The notes below the pieces were generated by a model, which saw only the letters and a program-made list of their open reading frames with translations, was not told the origin of the DNA and did no database searches. This document shows, one piece after another, positions 11,643 to 23,535 of a stretch of DNA of 64,000 nucleotides. Position 1 is the stretch's first letter, and each line of letters starts with the position of its first letter. This DNA is from Lepus europaeus (taxonomy: Eukaryota; Chordata; Mammalia; Lagomorpha; Leporidae): contig NC_084834.1 in the NCBI RefSeq assembly GCF_033115175.1, positions 7,785,294 through 7,849,293 on the forward strand, in the 5' to 3' direction. The position numbers and the translations under genes were made by a program.

Positions 11643-11760
11643 TATGTGAGGACAGGCTCTCTTTGGTCAGTCTGGTTCTCTAGGAATTCCAGGGACAGTG
11701 GGAATCTGGTGACTCCAGCACTCTCTCCTGAAGGGCCCTGGGGTCTGCAGGAAACTATGG
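11640..11760 (-). other. 5' UTR of TRIM gene A with candidate splice acceptor
   Basis: Read on the minus strand, a pyrimidine-containing acceptor tttcctgcag ends at 11745, about 100 bases upstream of the ATG. This fits the family's gene plan of noncoding 5' exon(s) spliced to one coding exon. It would be the partner of the donor at 18548-18547 in the left arm, giving an intron of about 6.8 kb. No transcript evidence is available. Confidence 0.4.
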
Positions 11761-12155
11761 CCCCACACACCTGTGTCCTCGCCTGTCCCTTCAGCTATCA
11801 GGAGGTGCGACCCAGCAATCACTGGTCCCCAGCCCCTGATCCACCTTCCCTCAGATTCAAGCTTGGTGGTTTAGTCTTCTTTCTTATGAAAGAGCCACGA
11901 TCATGGAGGGAGTGCCAGACGTTGAGACAGGCCGACTGCACAGGTTTCTTCAACATAAAATAACAAGAAGGAAAAAGGACAATATTTATATAAAGCAATG
12001 AAGACCATGTGTGTATTTCACAAATGTTATCTAGATTTTTCCTGATCTAAACACACATTGCTAGAGAAAAAGAAGAAAGGGAAAGAGCTCTCATGATAAC
12101 AATCATGCCTGATGAGGATATTATGATTATCACCTTGATAATAAAAACAAGGATG
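11761..12155. other. Intron of TRIM gene A, unique part
   Basis: Sequence between the proposed acceptor and the first SINE. No recognisable feature apart from AT-rich DNA at 11960-12150. Confidence 0.35.
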
Positions 12156-12740
12156 GTGGGGCCAGTGCTATGGCACAGCGGGTTAACACCCTGGCCTGAA
12201 GTGCTGGCATCCCATATGGGCGCCAGTTCTAGTCCCAGCTGCTCCTCTTCCAATCCAGCTCTCTGCTATGGCCTAAGAAAACAGAAGATGACCCTGCACC
12301 CACGTGGGAGACCAGGAAGAAGCTCCTGGCTCCTGGCTTCAGATCAGCACAGCTCCTTCCATTGCGGCCATCTGAGGAGTGAACCATCGGGTGGAAGACC
12401 TCTCTCTCTCTGCCTCTCCTCTGTGTAACTTTCAAAAAATCTTTTTTTTTTTTTTTAAAAAGAGAAGGATGGATAAGTGGAGCAGTAATTGGGTGTCCAC
12501 TTGGGGTACCCACATCCCACATTCCAGTCAGCTCCTTTGCTCCTGCTCCAGCTTCCGGCTAATGCATACCCAGGTGGCAACACAGGAGGACTTCAGTACT
12601 TGGACCTCTGCCACCCATATGCAAAACCTGGATAGAGTTCTAGGCTCCTAGCTATGGCCTGGCCAGGCCCCATGCCAGCTATTGCAGACATTTTGGGAGT
12701 GAACCAGTGGATGCCAGATAGAAATCTTTACGTTTCAAAG
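12156..12740 (+). repeat. Two plus-strand C-SINEs in tandem
   Basis: About 12156-12465, with a T-rich then A-rich tail, followed directly by an older copy at 12468-12740. Confidence 0.8.
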
Positions 12741-12949
12741 AAAATGGAAAAAAATGAACTTTTTCAGAAGGAACCTCGTGTGTGTATATATTTACAGACA
12801 ACATAGCCATATATATTTGATGTGAGTACCATGCATTTCATCTTCAATAAAATAATGAAATAATCACATACACCCAAGTAAAACGTATGGAATTCGTGAT
12901 TAGAAAGACAAAGCACAAATGAGCATTCTCTGGCTCTCAGCAGACTCTC

Positions 12950-13850
12950 AGCACTGTGTACTTCCCCACACCTGCCTTGTGCACAGCCCGAGTGCCACCC
13001 TGGCCAGTGCAGATTCCCCCCTATCCTGCTTCCTGAGCCATGGCGAGGCCCCTAAAGATCACCCACATTGAGCCAGCACCTGAGAAGAATCCCCATGGAG
13101 CAGCCCCCTAGCCTGGCCCAAGACCCCCTGCCCCTTCCAGCTGGGTCCCATCTATCAGGCTGCTATGGTACCAACGGTGTTCACTGAACACCAAAATCTG
13201 CTGGGGTACTAGCTCTGCCAACCGGGGGGCGGGGGGCTGTCCTGCTCCTCCAGCCCCCAGATGTGGGTGGTGGTCCCCTGAGCATGAACCGGGGCTGAAG
13301 GTTTCTCCTGTTCTTGCAGCTCAGGCAACAACACAATCTCTCTGTGGGCCTGGGGCTCGGGCTCTGGCTCTTGCAATGCGTAATCCTGCAGGGAGCTTCC
13401 TTTTCTGGCCCCCACTGCACCCAGATGCCCCCAGCTCCAGGGCAGTCCCAGGCTCCCACCTGCATTTCCCATCTTCCTCCCTGACCGCACTTCCACACTG
13501 GAGGTGGGATGGGTGGGGGCTGGAAGGTTTGACTCCTCCATCACTGCTCCTGGGAAACCCCTCTGATGGGATCTGTTGCCTGATTTCACCCTGCCCTTTC
13601 TGCAGGAGGGGGTGTGGGGGTGGTCCTGAGCCTGGCTGGGAGACTGCCCGCCCAGCCCATGCAGGAGGTGAAGAGTGACCGCACACCATGCCTCCCGGCA
13701 AAGACCCTATGACCTGACTGCTGGCGGCGGCAGGAGCCCCAGGCACTTTGCCCCCATCCTGCTTCCCCTGGAAGGGTCCTGGAATTGCCCATCAGTGAAA
13801 AGGCTCCTGGCTGTGGCCCACACCCATTAAGGATCACCTAGAAGGCTTAA
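12950..13850. other. GC-rich non-SINE block, possible pseudogene
   Basis: About 900 bases of GC-rich DNA with several open frames of 80-140 codons on both strands. The longest coherent minus-strand frame (about 13589-13209) has a proline- and glutamate-rich translation but no recognised domain. Start and end do not look like splice sites. A processed pseudogene of unknown parent or simply GC-rich DNA are both possible. Confidence 0.3.
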
Positions 13851-13968
13851 GTAGGCTACGTGACCTTCAAGCATCGAAGGGCCAATATTGGCTTCATCCT
13901 ATATATAGAATTAGTGTTGCCCTGAACTACCTACGCCCCCTCTGCCTGCCATTTAAGTTGTTCTTGAT

Positions 13969-14296
13969 TGCTTTTTTTTTTGACAGGCAGAGTTAGACAG
14001 TAAGAGAGACAGAGAAAGGTCTTCCTTTTAACATTGGTTCACCCCCCAAGTGGCCACCGTGGCCAGCGCGCTGTGCCGATCTGACGCCAGGAGCCAGGTG
14101 CCTCCTCCCGGTCTCCCATGTGGTTGCAGGGCCTGAGGACCTAGGCCATCTTCCACTGCACTCCCTGGCCACAGCAGAGAGCTGGCCTGGAAGAGGGGCA
14201 ACCGGGACAGAATCCGGCGCACGGACTGGGACTATAACCTGGGGTGCCAGCGCCGCAGGCAGAGAACCGGCACACTGAGCCGTGAGCCGGCCTCTT
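13969..14296 (-). repeat. C-SINE
   Basis: Minus-strand copy beginning with a T run and ggcagagtt and ending at the SINE head near gccggcctc. Confidence 0.85.
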
Positions 14297-15182
14297 GATT
14301 GTTAATAGACGGACTTGTTCACCGAACCTCACCATCACCTCACCACCCCAGCACTGCGGGTCTCGCAGGACAGTCCGCAGGGGGTTACAAGACACGTAGA
14401 GGAGGGCTGTGCCTGCACAGTGAGAGGGCAGGTGCAAGAGCAGGCTTGCAAGGTGCAGTGACACAAGCTCCCTCTGGGTCACCTGGAAACCTGAAGACTG
14501 ACATTTTGTTAGCTCCTTGGCCGCCCCCTCGACTCTAAATGGTTTCAGCTACTGCCCCAGTGATGCCATGGAGCTCTGGAAAGGGTATGGCTCTGGGACT
14601 AGAGCCTCTGTCCATGGGGTAAATGCTGACCTTAGCACCCACTGTCTGGGAGCCTGGGGTAAGTGTCTAATACAGCCACCCAACTCTAGGGAGATCTGGT
14701 AAATGAAGACATTGCAGAGTAGGGAAACTGATCCCACACAAGGTGCATGGAGTGAAACTGGAGGTCAGGACTTCAGTAGGAGACAGGCTAGAATACAGAA
14801 ATGCCTGGTCCTTCAAGCTGCTACCAGGTAGTAAAGGGTTGGTGGGGATGAGGGCCTGATCGGCAAGACTGGCGCCTTCTCCTAGAAGCAGTTTCCCATT
14901 CTGATGGAAGCTGTGAGGTTGCAGATTCAGCAGACTTTCAGGGCTGAGGAAACCACACTTGGAATTCGGGACACCCACAGGAAATGCGTCCTGGCAACCC
15001 CCAGGTTGGAAATAAGACCAAAGAACCGCTATGCAGTTGAAGGCAGGAGTGGAGGATCACAACAGTGCATCAGGAGTCTGTTGATTCAGCCACTTCAGAC
15101 CCGGGGGAAACCTGAGCTTCCCTGAGTCTGGGTGGGTAGCTCCAGGCTGTGACTGCCAACTGAAAGTGTTCAAAATGTACAT
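14297..15182. other. Unique intronic DNA, no feature seen
   Basis: About 900 bases without SINEs. Lies in the proposed intron of TRIM gene A. Open frames are under 115 codons and look random. Confidence 0.35.
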
Positions 15183-15836
15183 GTGGGGCCGGCACTTGGC
15201 TCACTTGGTTAATCCTCCCCCTGCGGTGCCAGCATCCCATATGGGTCCCGGTTCTAGTCCTGGTTGTTCCTCTTCCAGTCCAGCTCTCTGCTGTGGCCCG
15301 GGAGTGCAGTGGAGGATGGCCCCAGTGCTTGGGCCCTGCACCCGCATGGGAGAGTAGGAGGAAGCACCTGGCTCCTGGCTTCGGATCGGTGTAGCTCCAG
15401 CCATAGCAGCCATTTGGGGGGTGAGCCAACAGAAAGAAGACCTTTTTCTCTGTCTCTCTCTCACTGTCCAACTGTCAAATTATAAAAAAAGAGTAAATAG
15501 CATGGGCCCTGGAGGTGTCACCACAGAGACCCTGCAGGGGCCAGTGGTGTGGCTTAGTGGGGAAGTCCGAAGTCTGCTGCCTCCAGTGCCGTGACCCATA
15601 CAGGCACCAATTCGAGTCCCTGCTGCTCCACTTCTGTTCCAGCTCTCTGCTCTGGCCCAAGTCCTTGAGCCCATGCACCTACGTGGGAAGACCTGGAGGA
15701 AGCTCCTGGCTCCTGATCGGCACAGCTCTGGCCATTGTAGCTATCTGGGGAGTGAACCAGCGGATGGAAGATCTCTATCTGCCTCTCCTCTCCCTGTATA
15801 ACTCTTTCAAATAAATAAATCATTAAAAAAGGGACC
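15183..15836 (+). repeat. Two plus-strand C-SINEs
   Basis: About 15183-15490 and 15537-15835, lying just outside the left inverted arm. Neither has a counterpart beyond the right arm. Confidence 0.85.
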
Positions 15837-16554
15837 AGGAAAATGCAAATAATAGAAACAAAGACGGACAATTAGGAAAACAGAACAGATAGATTATTTT
15901 AAATACTCCAGCAGCAGAGTGGAGAAGAGGAGAAAGGGTTCGACTCTGATTGGCCAAGATCTCAGAGCTGACAAAGGCAGGGCAGGGGCAGGAAGCCTGG
16001 GGTAGGGAGAACTGGGACCCTGACCAGCCTGCCTGGGTTGAAACCCTGCTCCTCCATTGCACATGACTGCTCAGAGAGGATTTCCTGAGAGCCAGGCTGT
16101 TCCCGGCAGCAGGCATGGTCCACACAAGTGCTCAGTGCAGTTCCACCCCCGGGACACATGCTCAGGGCACACGCCTTTGTTCTCACCACTATCACCCTCC
16201 CCCAAGGCTTCTGCCTTGCCCTTCATTGTGCCTGCACCAGCCCTGACCTCCAGCCCATCAGCACTCCCAGGGCCTGCTGGAATCCTGTCTGCACACAGAA
16301 ATCCCATCATGATGCTGTCTCACAGGACAGCTGTTCCCAGGGTGAGGCCCAGCCCCTCCCCGGGACCCAGCATCACCCAGAACCTTGCTCTGCAGCTCTC
16401 ACTCGCCTGCCTCTCAGGCAGCGTGAGCTCCCTGGGGCCCAGGCCCTTAGCCCAGGCTGGTCCCTCAGTTCCCGCGTGGGCTGAGGCCAGCTATCACCTC
16501 ACTGGTCACTCCGGCTGATCCACGCATCCCCTGCCTCCATGAGAGGTCGCTACT

Positions 16555-18415
16555 CCCCCCCCCCCCCCCCCCCCGCACAGTACTTAGGCCCCTGCACCCA
16601 CATGAGACCTGAAAAAGCTCTTGTCTCCTAGCTTACATCGGCCTAGCCCTACCCAGGCCATTGCAGACATTTAGGGAGGGAACCAGCAGATGGAAGATCT
16701 CTTTCCCCCTCTGTCCCCACCCTCCCCCACTCCCCCCCGCCCCGCCCTATTTGTTTTTAAGATTTCTTTCTGTTAGAAAGGCAAACAAACAAAAAGATGT
16801 GAGTGACTCAGCCCCCATGTCTTAATGCCCACAGGTTAGATGAGGGTTGACAGTCTCAGCCAGGCCCCATGGGCTCACTCCTCCTTTGCCAAGGAGCCTC
16901 CAGCCCTCCCTCACTGTACCCCCTGGGCACACTCGGCCTCAGGCCAGCCCCTCCCACAGCTGGGCAGACACAGAGGCTGCTCCCACTCTCCCATTAGGAC
17001 ACAGTGGGGAGCTGGGTTTTGTAGCAATTCCTTTTTATTTTTATTTTTTTTTAATTTGAGAGGTAGTGTTTTAGACCATGAGAGGGAGAGACAGGGAGAG
17101 GGAAAGAGGTCTTCCATCTGCTGGTTCGCTCCCCACATGGCAGCAATGGCCAAAACTGCACCAATCCGAAGCCAGGAGCCAGGTGATTCTTCCAAGTCTC
17201 CCAAGCGCATGCAGGGGCCCAAGCAAAGCACTTGGGTCATCTTGCCCTGGTTTCCAGGCCACAGAGAGCTGTAGCAATTCCATTTCAGAACACCTGGGTC
17301 GGGGCCGGCACTGCAGCACAGTACGTTAATCTTCCGCCTGTGGTGCCGGCATCCCAAATGGACACCGGTTCTAGTCCCGGCTGCTCTCTTCCCGTCCAGC
17401 TCTCTGCTATGGCCAGGGAACAGTAGAAGATGGCCCAAGTGCTTGGGCCCCTACAACAATGTGGGAGACCGAGAAGCTCCTGGCTCCTGGCTTCAGTCAT
17501 TGGGGGGGGGGGGGGGGGGGGGAGGACCAGTGGAAGGAAGACCTTTCTGTCTCTCCCTCTCACTGTTGGTAACTCTACATCTCAAATAAATAAAATCTTT
17601 AAAAGGGGGGGGGGGGGGCAGCGCTATGGTGCAGCTGGTTAACGCCCTGGCCTGAAGTGCCAGCATCCCATTTAGGGGCCATTTCAAAACCATCTGCTCC
17701 TCTTGTCATCCAGCTCTCTGCTATGGCCAGGGAAAGCGGTGGAAGGTGGCCTAAGACCTTGGGCCCCTGCACCCACATGGGAGACCTGGAAGAAGCTCCT
17801 GGCTCCAGGCTTCGCATCAGCGCAGCTCCGGCTGTTGCAGCCAATTGGGGAGTGAACCATCAGATGAAGACCTCTATGTCTCTCTCTCTCACTGTAACTC
17901 GACTTTCAAATAAATAAATAAATCTTTAAAAAAAATGAGAGGTAGAGTTACAGACAGTGAGAGGGAGCTGCACTGATACCAGGCCAGGAACCAGGAGCTT
18001 CTTTCAGGTCTCCCATGCGGGTGCAGGGACGGCTGGAGCCCTTATGGGAAACCGGCACTTCAGGCCAGGGCTTTAACCTGCTGCGCCACAGTGCCGGGCC
18101 CTGTAGCATTCCTTTTAGGAGCACCTGGGTCAGCCATTGATGTGGCTCAGTAGGTTAATCATCCGCCAGCGGTGCCGGCATCCCGTATGGGCACCGGATT
18201 CTGTCCTGGCTGCTCCTCTTCCCATCCAGCTCTCTGCTGTGGCCTGGGAAGGCAGTGGAGGATGGCCCAAGTGCTTGGGCCCTGAACCCGCATGGGAAGC
18301 TCCTTGGCTTCGGAGCCTTCTGGGCGTGAACCAGCGGAAGGAAGACCTTTCTCTCTGTCTCTCCCTCTCGCTATAATGCTACCTCTCAAATAAATAAAAC
18401 CTTAAAGAAAGGGAG
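16555..18415. repeat. Six SINE pieces of the left inverted arm
   Basis: A head-less plus-strand piece at 16575-16760 preceded by 20 Cs (16555-16574); minus-strand at about 17040-17265; plus-strand at about 17300-17600 with 21 Gs at 17502-17522; plus-strand at about 17619-17935, preceded by 14 Gs at 17605-17618; minus-strand fragment at 17936-18102; plus-strand at 18131-18415, internally shortened. Confidence 0.85.
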
Positions 18416-18542
18416 CTCCCGGGCCCCACAATACCTAAGCTGCCCTGAGATGTGGTTTCCCCGAAAGCGCGATCTCAGACCTCGCACAGAGCAGCGCCGG
18501 CCGACTCGGGACTCCGCTCCTGCTCCCGGCCCTCCCCTTCCC

Positions 18543-18613
18543 GCTTACCTGCAGCCGGTGATCCTAGCAGTCCCGAGCAGGTCCGGGTGTTTCTGCAGCC
18601 TGTCTAGGTCCAC
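18543..18613 (-). other. Candidate noncoding exon 1 plus splice donor (left arm)
   Basis: The minus strand carries ctgcag followed by gtaagc (plus-strand 18554-18543), as in the right arm. I see one base difference within the exon between the two arms. It could splice to the acceptor at 11745. Confidence 0.48.
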
Positions 18614-18730
18614 ACTGTCTGCTTAGCTGTGAGCTGCCTAAATAGGCTGGCGGGAGGGCGGGCATCTTCAGTCCCTGCCCCACAGCTGGAAGCCCCGCCC
18701 TGAGGAGGGTCACCCTGGGCGGGGTCACAG
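18613..18730 (-). promoter_or_regulatory. Candidate promoter of TRIM gene A (left arm)
   Basis: Mirror copy of the right-arm promoter. The TATA-like element is cctaaata on the plus strand at 18637-18644, and the GC boxes are at 18693-18700 and 18717-18724. It faces left, toward the TRIM gene whose ATG is at 11642. Confidence 0.5.
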
Positions 18731-19133
18731 TGTCCTTGAGGGGCTGCTGCTGGGGAGGGAATCACCTGAGATCCCATCAGGCCACGGTGGGCCTGGTGGT
18801 GAGAAGCTGATCTCATCTCTGCCTCTCAAGCCTCCATTAATCCCCAATGTGCTTAGAATGCCTGAATCCTGTCTGCTGTGGGGAAACTGAGGTCTCCAAG
18901 ACCGGGGAGCTTGGCCTCTCTGGTGTCACCCTGTGTTTCGTGAACAGTGCCCTGTGCAGGGCGAGGAGTGGGCGGCTCCACCCTGAGCAGGCAGACGTGG
19001 GGATGAGCGCACCCCAGCTCCTTGCCCCTGACAGCTTGCTGAGCCTGTCCTTGTCACTGCAGAGCCCTCGCTGGGGGAAGGCAGGCAGACAGGGTGGTGG
19101 CTGGAGAGCACTCTGCGCACCTCACACACAGGG

Positions 19134-19889
19134 CCAGACCGTGGGAACAATCCAAGCCAGGGACAGTTGTGCAGCTATGATGGCTGGGACTCCCGGAGCC
19201 ACTGACTCTGAGCAAGGAAGGAGCTGGGGACAAGGAGCCCTTGCAGGGGAAGAACCCCAGACACCAGCGCGTCAGCAGAAAGCCCCGAGCCATGAGGCGG
19301 CCAAGCCAGAGTGCTGTGGCTTCTGAGCCCCTGATGACGCCTTTTCAGGTTGATGTCCCAGGGTTAGAGTGACTCCCACTCTCCGCAATCCTCCACCCCA
19401 TTCCCACCCGGAGGCAAATACAGATCCTGCCTGTGCCCAGTGCCCTGGTGACCTCTGTACCCACTTAGCCTGCCTGGCCTCTTCAGTGACTCACTCCTAT
19501 AACCTTCTCCCTCACCCTATTCCACTCCCTATGTGTTTTCTTGTTTACATTGCAATTCTAATCCTGTTCCTTGAAACAGGAGGAGCAGTTTCTTTTGCTC
19601 TTGCAAGAGGTAATCTGTTTGCCAAGCTCCAGAAGAGCCTGCACAGTGCGGTTCCCCACCCATTCTCAATCTCCACCCCCACTACCCCGCTCTCTTTCCC
19701 CCTCCTTCAGCATACAGCAGCACAGGTCTTTGCATAGGCAGCCCCCCACACACACATCACAGGAACTCGTGTCTGATAAACACAGGGTATTCTACATGTA
19801 CACTTCGTTTTTCATAAGAACCCAGTCTAACGGTCACTTTCTCTGGGAAGCTCTGAACTCTGAAATTCTGTGACTCATCAATTTATTTG
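19134..19889. other. Unique DNA inside the left arm
   Basis: From the inner edge of the arm to the next SINE. GC-rich to about 19350, then CT-rich. No gene or RNA recognised. Confidence 0.35.
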
Positions 19890-20705
19890 GAGATTTTCTT
19901 TTTCTGTTTATTTATTTGAAAGGCAGATTACAGACACAGAGAAGGGCGGAAAGATGGGAGAGAGAGCTCTTCCACCCACTGGTTCACCCCTGAAATGTTG
20001 CAATGGCCAGACCTGGGCTGATCCAAAGCTAGGAGACAGTGAGCTTCTTCTGGGTCCCCCAGGCAGGGCCAGGGGCCCTCGCACCTGGGCCATCCTCCAC
20101 TGCCCTCCCAGGCCATTAGCAGGGAGCTGAATTGGAAGCGGAGCAGCTGGGACTCAAACTGGTGCCCATTTGGGATGCCGGCTCTGCACGCAGAGGCTCA
20201 ACCTACCACGCCACAGCTCCAGTCTCGGAGAATGTTTTCCTTACATGGATTGAAATTCATAACTGACTTCTAATATGTCACCTATATGCTTTTAAAATTC
20301 AAATGCAATCATCAATGGATAATGAGATTTTAAGGAATGACAAACATAATGCAGGAGTGTGGTTCCGGGACTGGCGCTGTGGTGCAGCGGGTTAAAGCCC
20401 TTGCCTGAAATCCCAGCATCCCATGTGGGCGCCGGTTCTAATCCAGGCTGTTCCTGTTCCCATCCAGCTCTCAGCTATGGCCTGGGAAAGCAGTAGAAGA
20501 TGGCCCAAGTCCTTGGGCCCCTGCACCCATGTGGAATCCCAGAAGAAGCTCCTGGATCCTGGCTTTGGATCGGCGCAGCTCTGGCCATTGCGGACATCTG
20601 GGGAGTCAAGCAGTGGATGGAAGACCTCTCTCTGTCTCTACCTCTCTCTGTAACTCTATCTTTCAAATAAATAAAATAAATCTTTAAAGAAAGACATTTA
20701 AAAAA
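19890..20705. repeat. C-SINE pair, opposite strands
   Basis: Minus-strand copy at about 19890-20226 and plus-strand copy at about 20369-20700. Confidence 0.85.
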
Positions 20706-20849
20706 AGAGTATGATCCCATAACATTCTTTTGCCACATGGTGTGGCTGCCATCTTGCTTTGGGTCAGTACACCCTATGATGTTTGCATGGTGACAAAATC
20801 ACTTCATGATACTATCTTTTGTACCTGAGTGAGGGCAAACAGAGGAGCA

Positions 20850-22300
20850 CCATACACTGATAAAGTCTGCTGGTCCTTTATTGCCGGCGGTGGAGAGTGG
20901 GCTTGTGCCCTAAAGAACTCTCGACCCTGAAGCCCAAAGCAACAGGGTCCACAAAAACAGGAGGGGCAATACATGGTTGCTAGGATCAGCGGGAATGCAT
21001 GGTTACCGTGGTCAAGCTAACCTAAGGCCTACGTGAAACTAATATCAATTATAACCTTGACGATACAAGTACAATATTTTTAAAGATTTATTTATTTCTT
21101 CGTAAGGCAGAGTTACAGAGGTGCGGAGGCAGAGAGAGAGAGAGGTCTTCCATCCACTGGTTCATTCCCCAAATGGCCGTAACAGCTGGAGCTGCACCAA
21201 TCTGAAGCCAGGAGCTTCTTCCAGGTCCCCCACAGGGCTACAGGGGTCCAAGAATTTGGGCCATCTTCTTCTGCCTTCCCGGGCCATAGCAGAAAGCTGG
21301 ATGGGAAGTGGAGCAGCTGGGACTCAAACCAGTGCCTGTATGGGATGCTGGCACTGCAGGCAGTGGCCCTACCTGCTACACCACAGTGCCGGTCCCACCA
21401 ATTAGAATTTTTTTTAAAGTTTTTTATTTTTTTTTTAAAGATTTATTTATTTGAAAGTCCGAGCTACAGAGAGAGAGAGAGAGAGAGTGAGAGAGGTCTT
21501 CCATCCAGTGGTTCACTCCCCAATTGGTTGCAATGGCCAGAGCTGTGCCGATCCAAAGCCAGGAGCCAGGAGCTTCCTCCCGATCTCCGATGAGGGTGCA
21601 GGGGCCCAAGGACTTGGGCCATCCTCTACTGCTTGCCCAGGCCATAGCAGAGAGCTGGATCGGAAGAGGAGCATCCGGGAACTGAACCAGCGCCCATAGG
21701 GGATGCCAGTGCTTCAGCCCAGGGTGTTAACCTGCTGTGCCACAGTGCCAGCCCCCAACAATTACAAATTTAACAATTTCAGTTATAATCTTGACATTAA
21801 TCCAGCTATTGGTCTAAATCATATGTGGTACATAGACAAATTACAATCTTATTAACCCAAGTACAGTCAATCTGTTTTTAAGCTTGAGTGACCATGCTAG
21901 GGGGTTTCTGTGCTCTGCAACCGGTGAAGCAGAGGACTGCTATTGTCTGAATTTTTGAGATCAGAGTTTCAGACCAGAGTCTCACGGTGGGGGGTGCTTT
22001 CTCAAGGTGGACTCCCTGCCGTCAAGGTGTCAGTTCAATGCATTCCTCAGAACACCCCATCATGAAGCCGCATACGACTGTATTTCATGGGTGCTTCCAA
22101 TCTATAAAACAGATTACATCTCAAAATATGAGTTTACAAATATCAGGAGAAAAGATAATAAGGACTGACAGATTAAGTATGTGTGTAGTTGGCCAAGCTT
22201 GTCAGTGGCTCTAATTTTGTGCAGGCCTTCACAATGCTCTCTGCTTTAAACTTTCCCAGCTAAGTCAACAATGATTTGGGAGACTCACAGAAGACAGATT
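20850..22300 (-). mobile_element. Possible antisense LTR or ERV remnant, split by SINEs
   Basis: On the minus strand, a gccggcaataaaggacc-type segment at about 20870-20890 looks like the R region of an LTR with its poly(A) signal. The DNA before and after the two inserted SINEs (21077-21397 and 21415-21755, both minus strand) shares motifs such as aatttcagttataatcttgac and tcaattataaccttgac, which suggests a local duplication. I see no viral protein frame. Weak call. Confidence 0.3.
21077..21757 (-). repeat. Two minus-strand C-SINEs
   Basis: About 21077-21397 and 21415-21755. The DNA on either side of the pair is similar in sequence. Confidence 0.85.
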
Positions 22301-22654
22301 TTCTGTGTTGAGAAGTAAACTGGCTCATAGAGGAGTCTAAAGGGATTTGCTGCTGGGAGTGACCCGGAGCCCTCTGCAGGGAGGAGCCCTTGTGTGGCTG
22401 AGCCCGTCTGATGGAAGCTCAACTTGCTGAATCTGCTTCCTTCAGAGGCTGGGCTCAGGCCAGAAGTCCAGGTCCTTCAGACTGGGTCCACACACTCTTG
22501 TCTGGGCAGAGGCTAATGTGAGGCCCTCGATCAACAACACCCATCCTTTGCCACCTGTTGCCCTCGGAGGTCCCACATCTACTTAGCACTTCCCACGCCT
22601 GCCCATCTTACCGCTGGCTGGGCTAGGGAGTCTTTAAGGTCTGGGATTTTTGTG
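22300..22654. other. Unique DNA, no feature seen
   Basis: Mixed-composition sequence between the possible LTR remnant and the next SINE group. Confidence 0.35.
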
Positions 22655-23376
22655 TTGGCCAGTGTGGCACAGCAGGGTAAGCTGCCACTCAGGATGCCCG
22701 CAAGAGCATATGGGAATAGTAGTTCAATGAGAAAATGTGCATGATGCGTAACAAGTAACATTTTTTTTTTTTGACAGGCAGAGTTGACAGTGATAGAGAG
22801 ACAGAGAGAAAGGTCTTCCTTTTGCCGTTGGTTCACCCTCCAATGGCCGCCGCGGTAGCGCGCTGCGGCCGGCGCACCGCGCTGTTCCGATGGCAGGAGC
22901 CAGGTGCTTCTCCTGGTCTCCCATGGGGTGCAGAGCCCAAACACTTGGGCCATCCTCCACTGCACTCCCTGGCCACAGCAGAGAGCTGGCCTGGAAGAGG
23001 GGCAACCGGGACAGGATCGGTGCCCCGACCGGGACTAGAACCCGGTGTGCCACAAGTAACATTTTTAAAAAAGATTTATTTTATTTATTTGAAAGGCAGA
23101 GTCACAGAAAGAGGCAAGAAAGAGGCGCGAGAGACAGAGAGAATCTTCCATGTGCTGGTTCACTCCCCAAGTGGCCTCAATGGCCATGGCTGGGCCAGGC
23201 CAAAGCCAGGAGCCAAAGTTTCTTCAGGATCTCCCACATGGCTACAAGGGCCCAAGCACTTGGACATCTTCCCTGCTTTCCCAGGCACATTAGCAGGAAG
23301 CTGGATCAGAAGTGGAGTAGCTGGGACCACAGGAGGAGGCTTAATCTATGCCACAGCTCCCGCCCCCATACAACTA
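22655..23376. repeat. SINE cluster
   Basis: A short plus-strand head piece at about 22655-22730, a minus-strand young-looking C-SINE at about 22748-23055 lacking its outermost head, and a minus-strand copy at about 23065-23375. Confidence 0.8.
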
Positions 23377-23535
23377 ACTTTTTAAGATGAGTATTTATCT
23401 TAAGTTCTAATTTGCAGGGGCACCTTTTTTTTTTTCCATAACCATAATGAGTCCTTGTACCTCTTCTTTATTTTATCTACATCTCTGTCTGCATGATTTC
23501 CACTGTCAAGGCTTTATTAAAATTTCTATGCTCGG

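Larger units (their letters stand above)
15956..19133 (+). repeat. Left arm of 3.2-kb inverted segmental duplication
   Basis: This arm is the reverse complement of about 54095-57270. Six SINE pieces sit at matching places in both arms: 16575-16760 with 56460-56655; 17040-17265 with 55950-56190; 17300-17600 with 55632-55920; 17619-17935 with 55308-55618; 17936-18102 with 55132-55305; 18131-18415 with 54830-55100. In the promoter part, I counted only about five differences in some 450 bases. Similarity stops on the outer side near 15956 (after a gatctcagagctgacaaagg-type sequence) and on the inner side near 19133 (after cctcacacacagg). The arm holds a candidate promoter and first exon on the minus strand. 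Confidence 0.9.

Noticed and set aside
10433-11963. Plus-strand frames opposite TRIM gene A (up to 165 codons)
   Set aside because: Antisense shadows of the TRIM coding exon and its 5' flank.
18847-19326. 159-codon plus-strand frame at the inner edge of the left arm
   Set aside because: Runs across the arm boundary and is not kept as a whole in the right arm; low-complexity composition.
22771-23385. 204-codon plus-strand frame
   Set aside because: Made of antisense C-SINE sequence; the same translation recurs at 29034-29368 and elsewhere.
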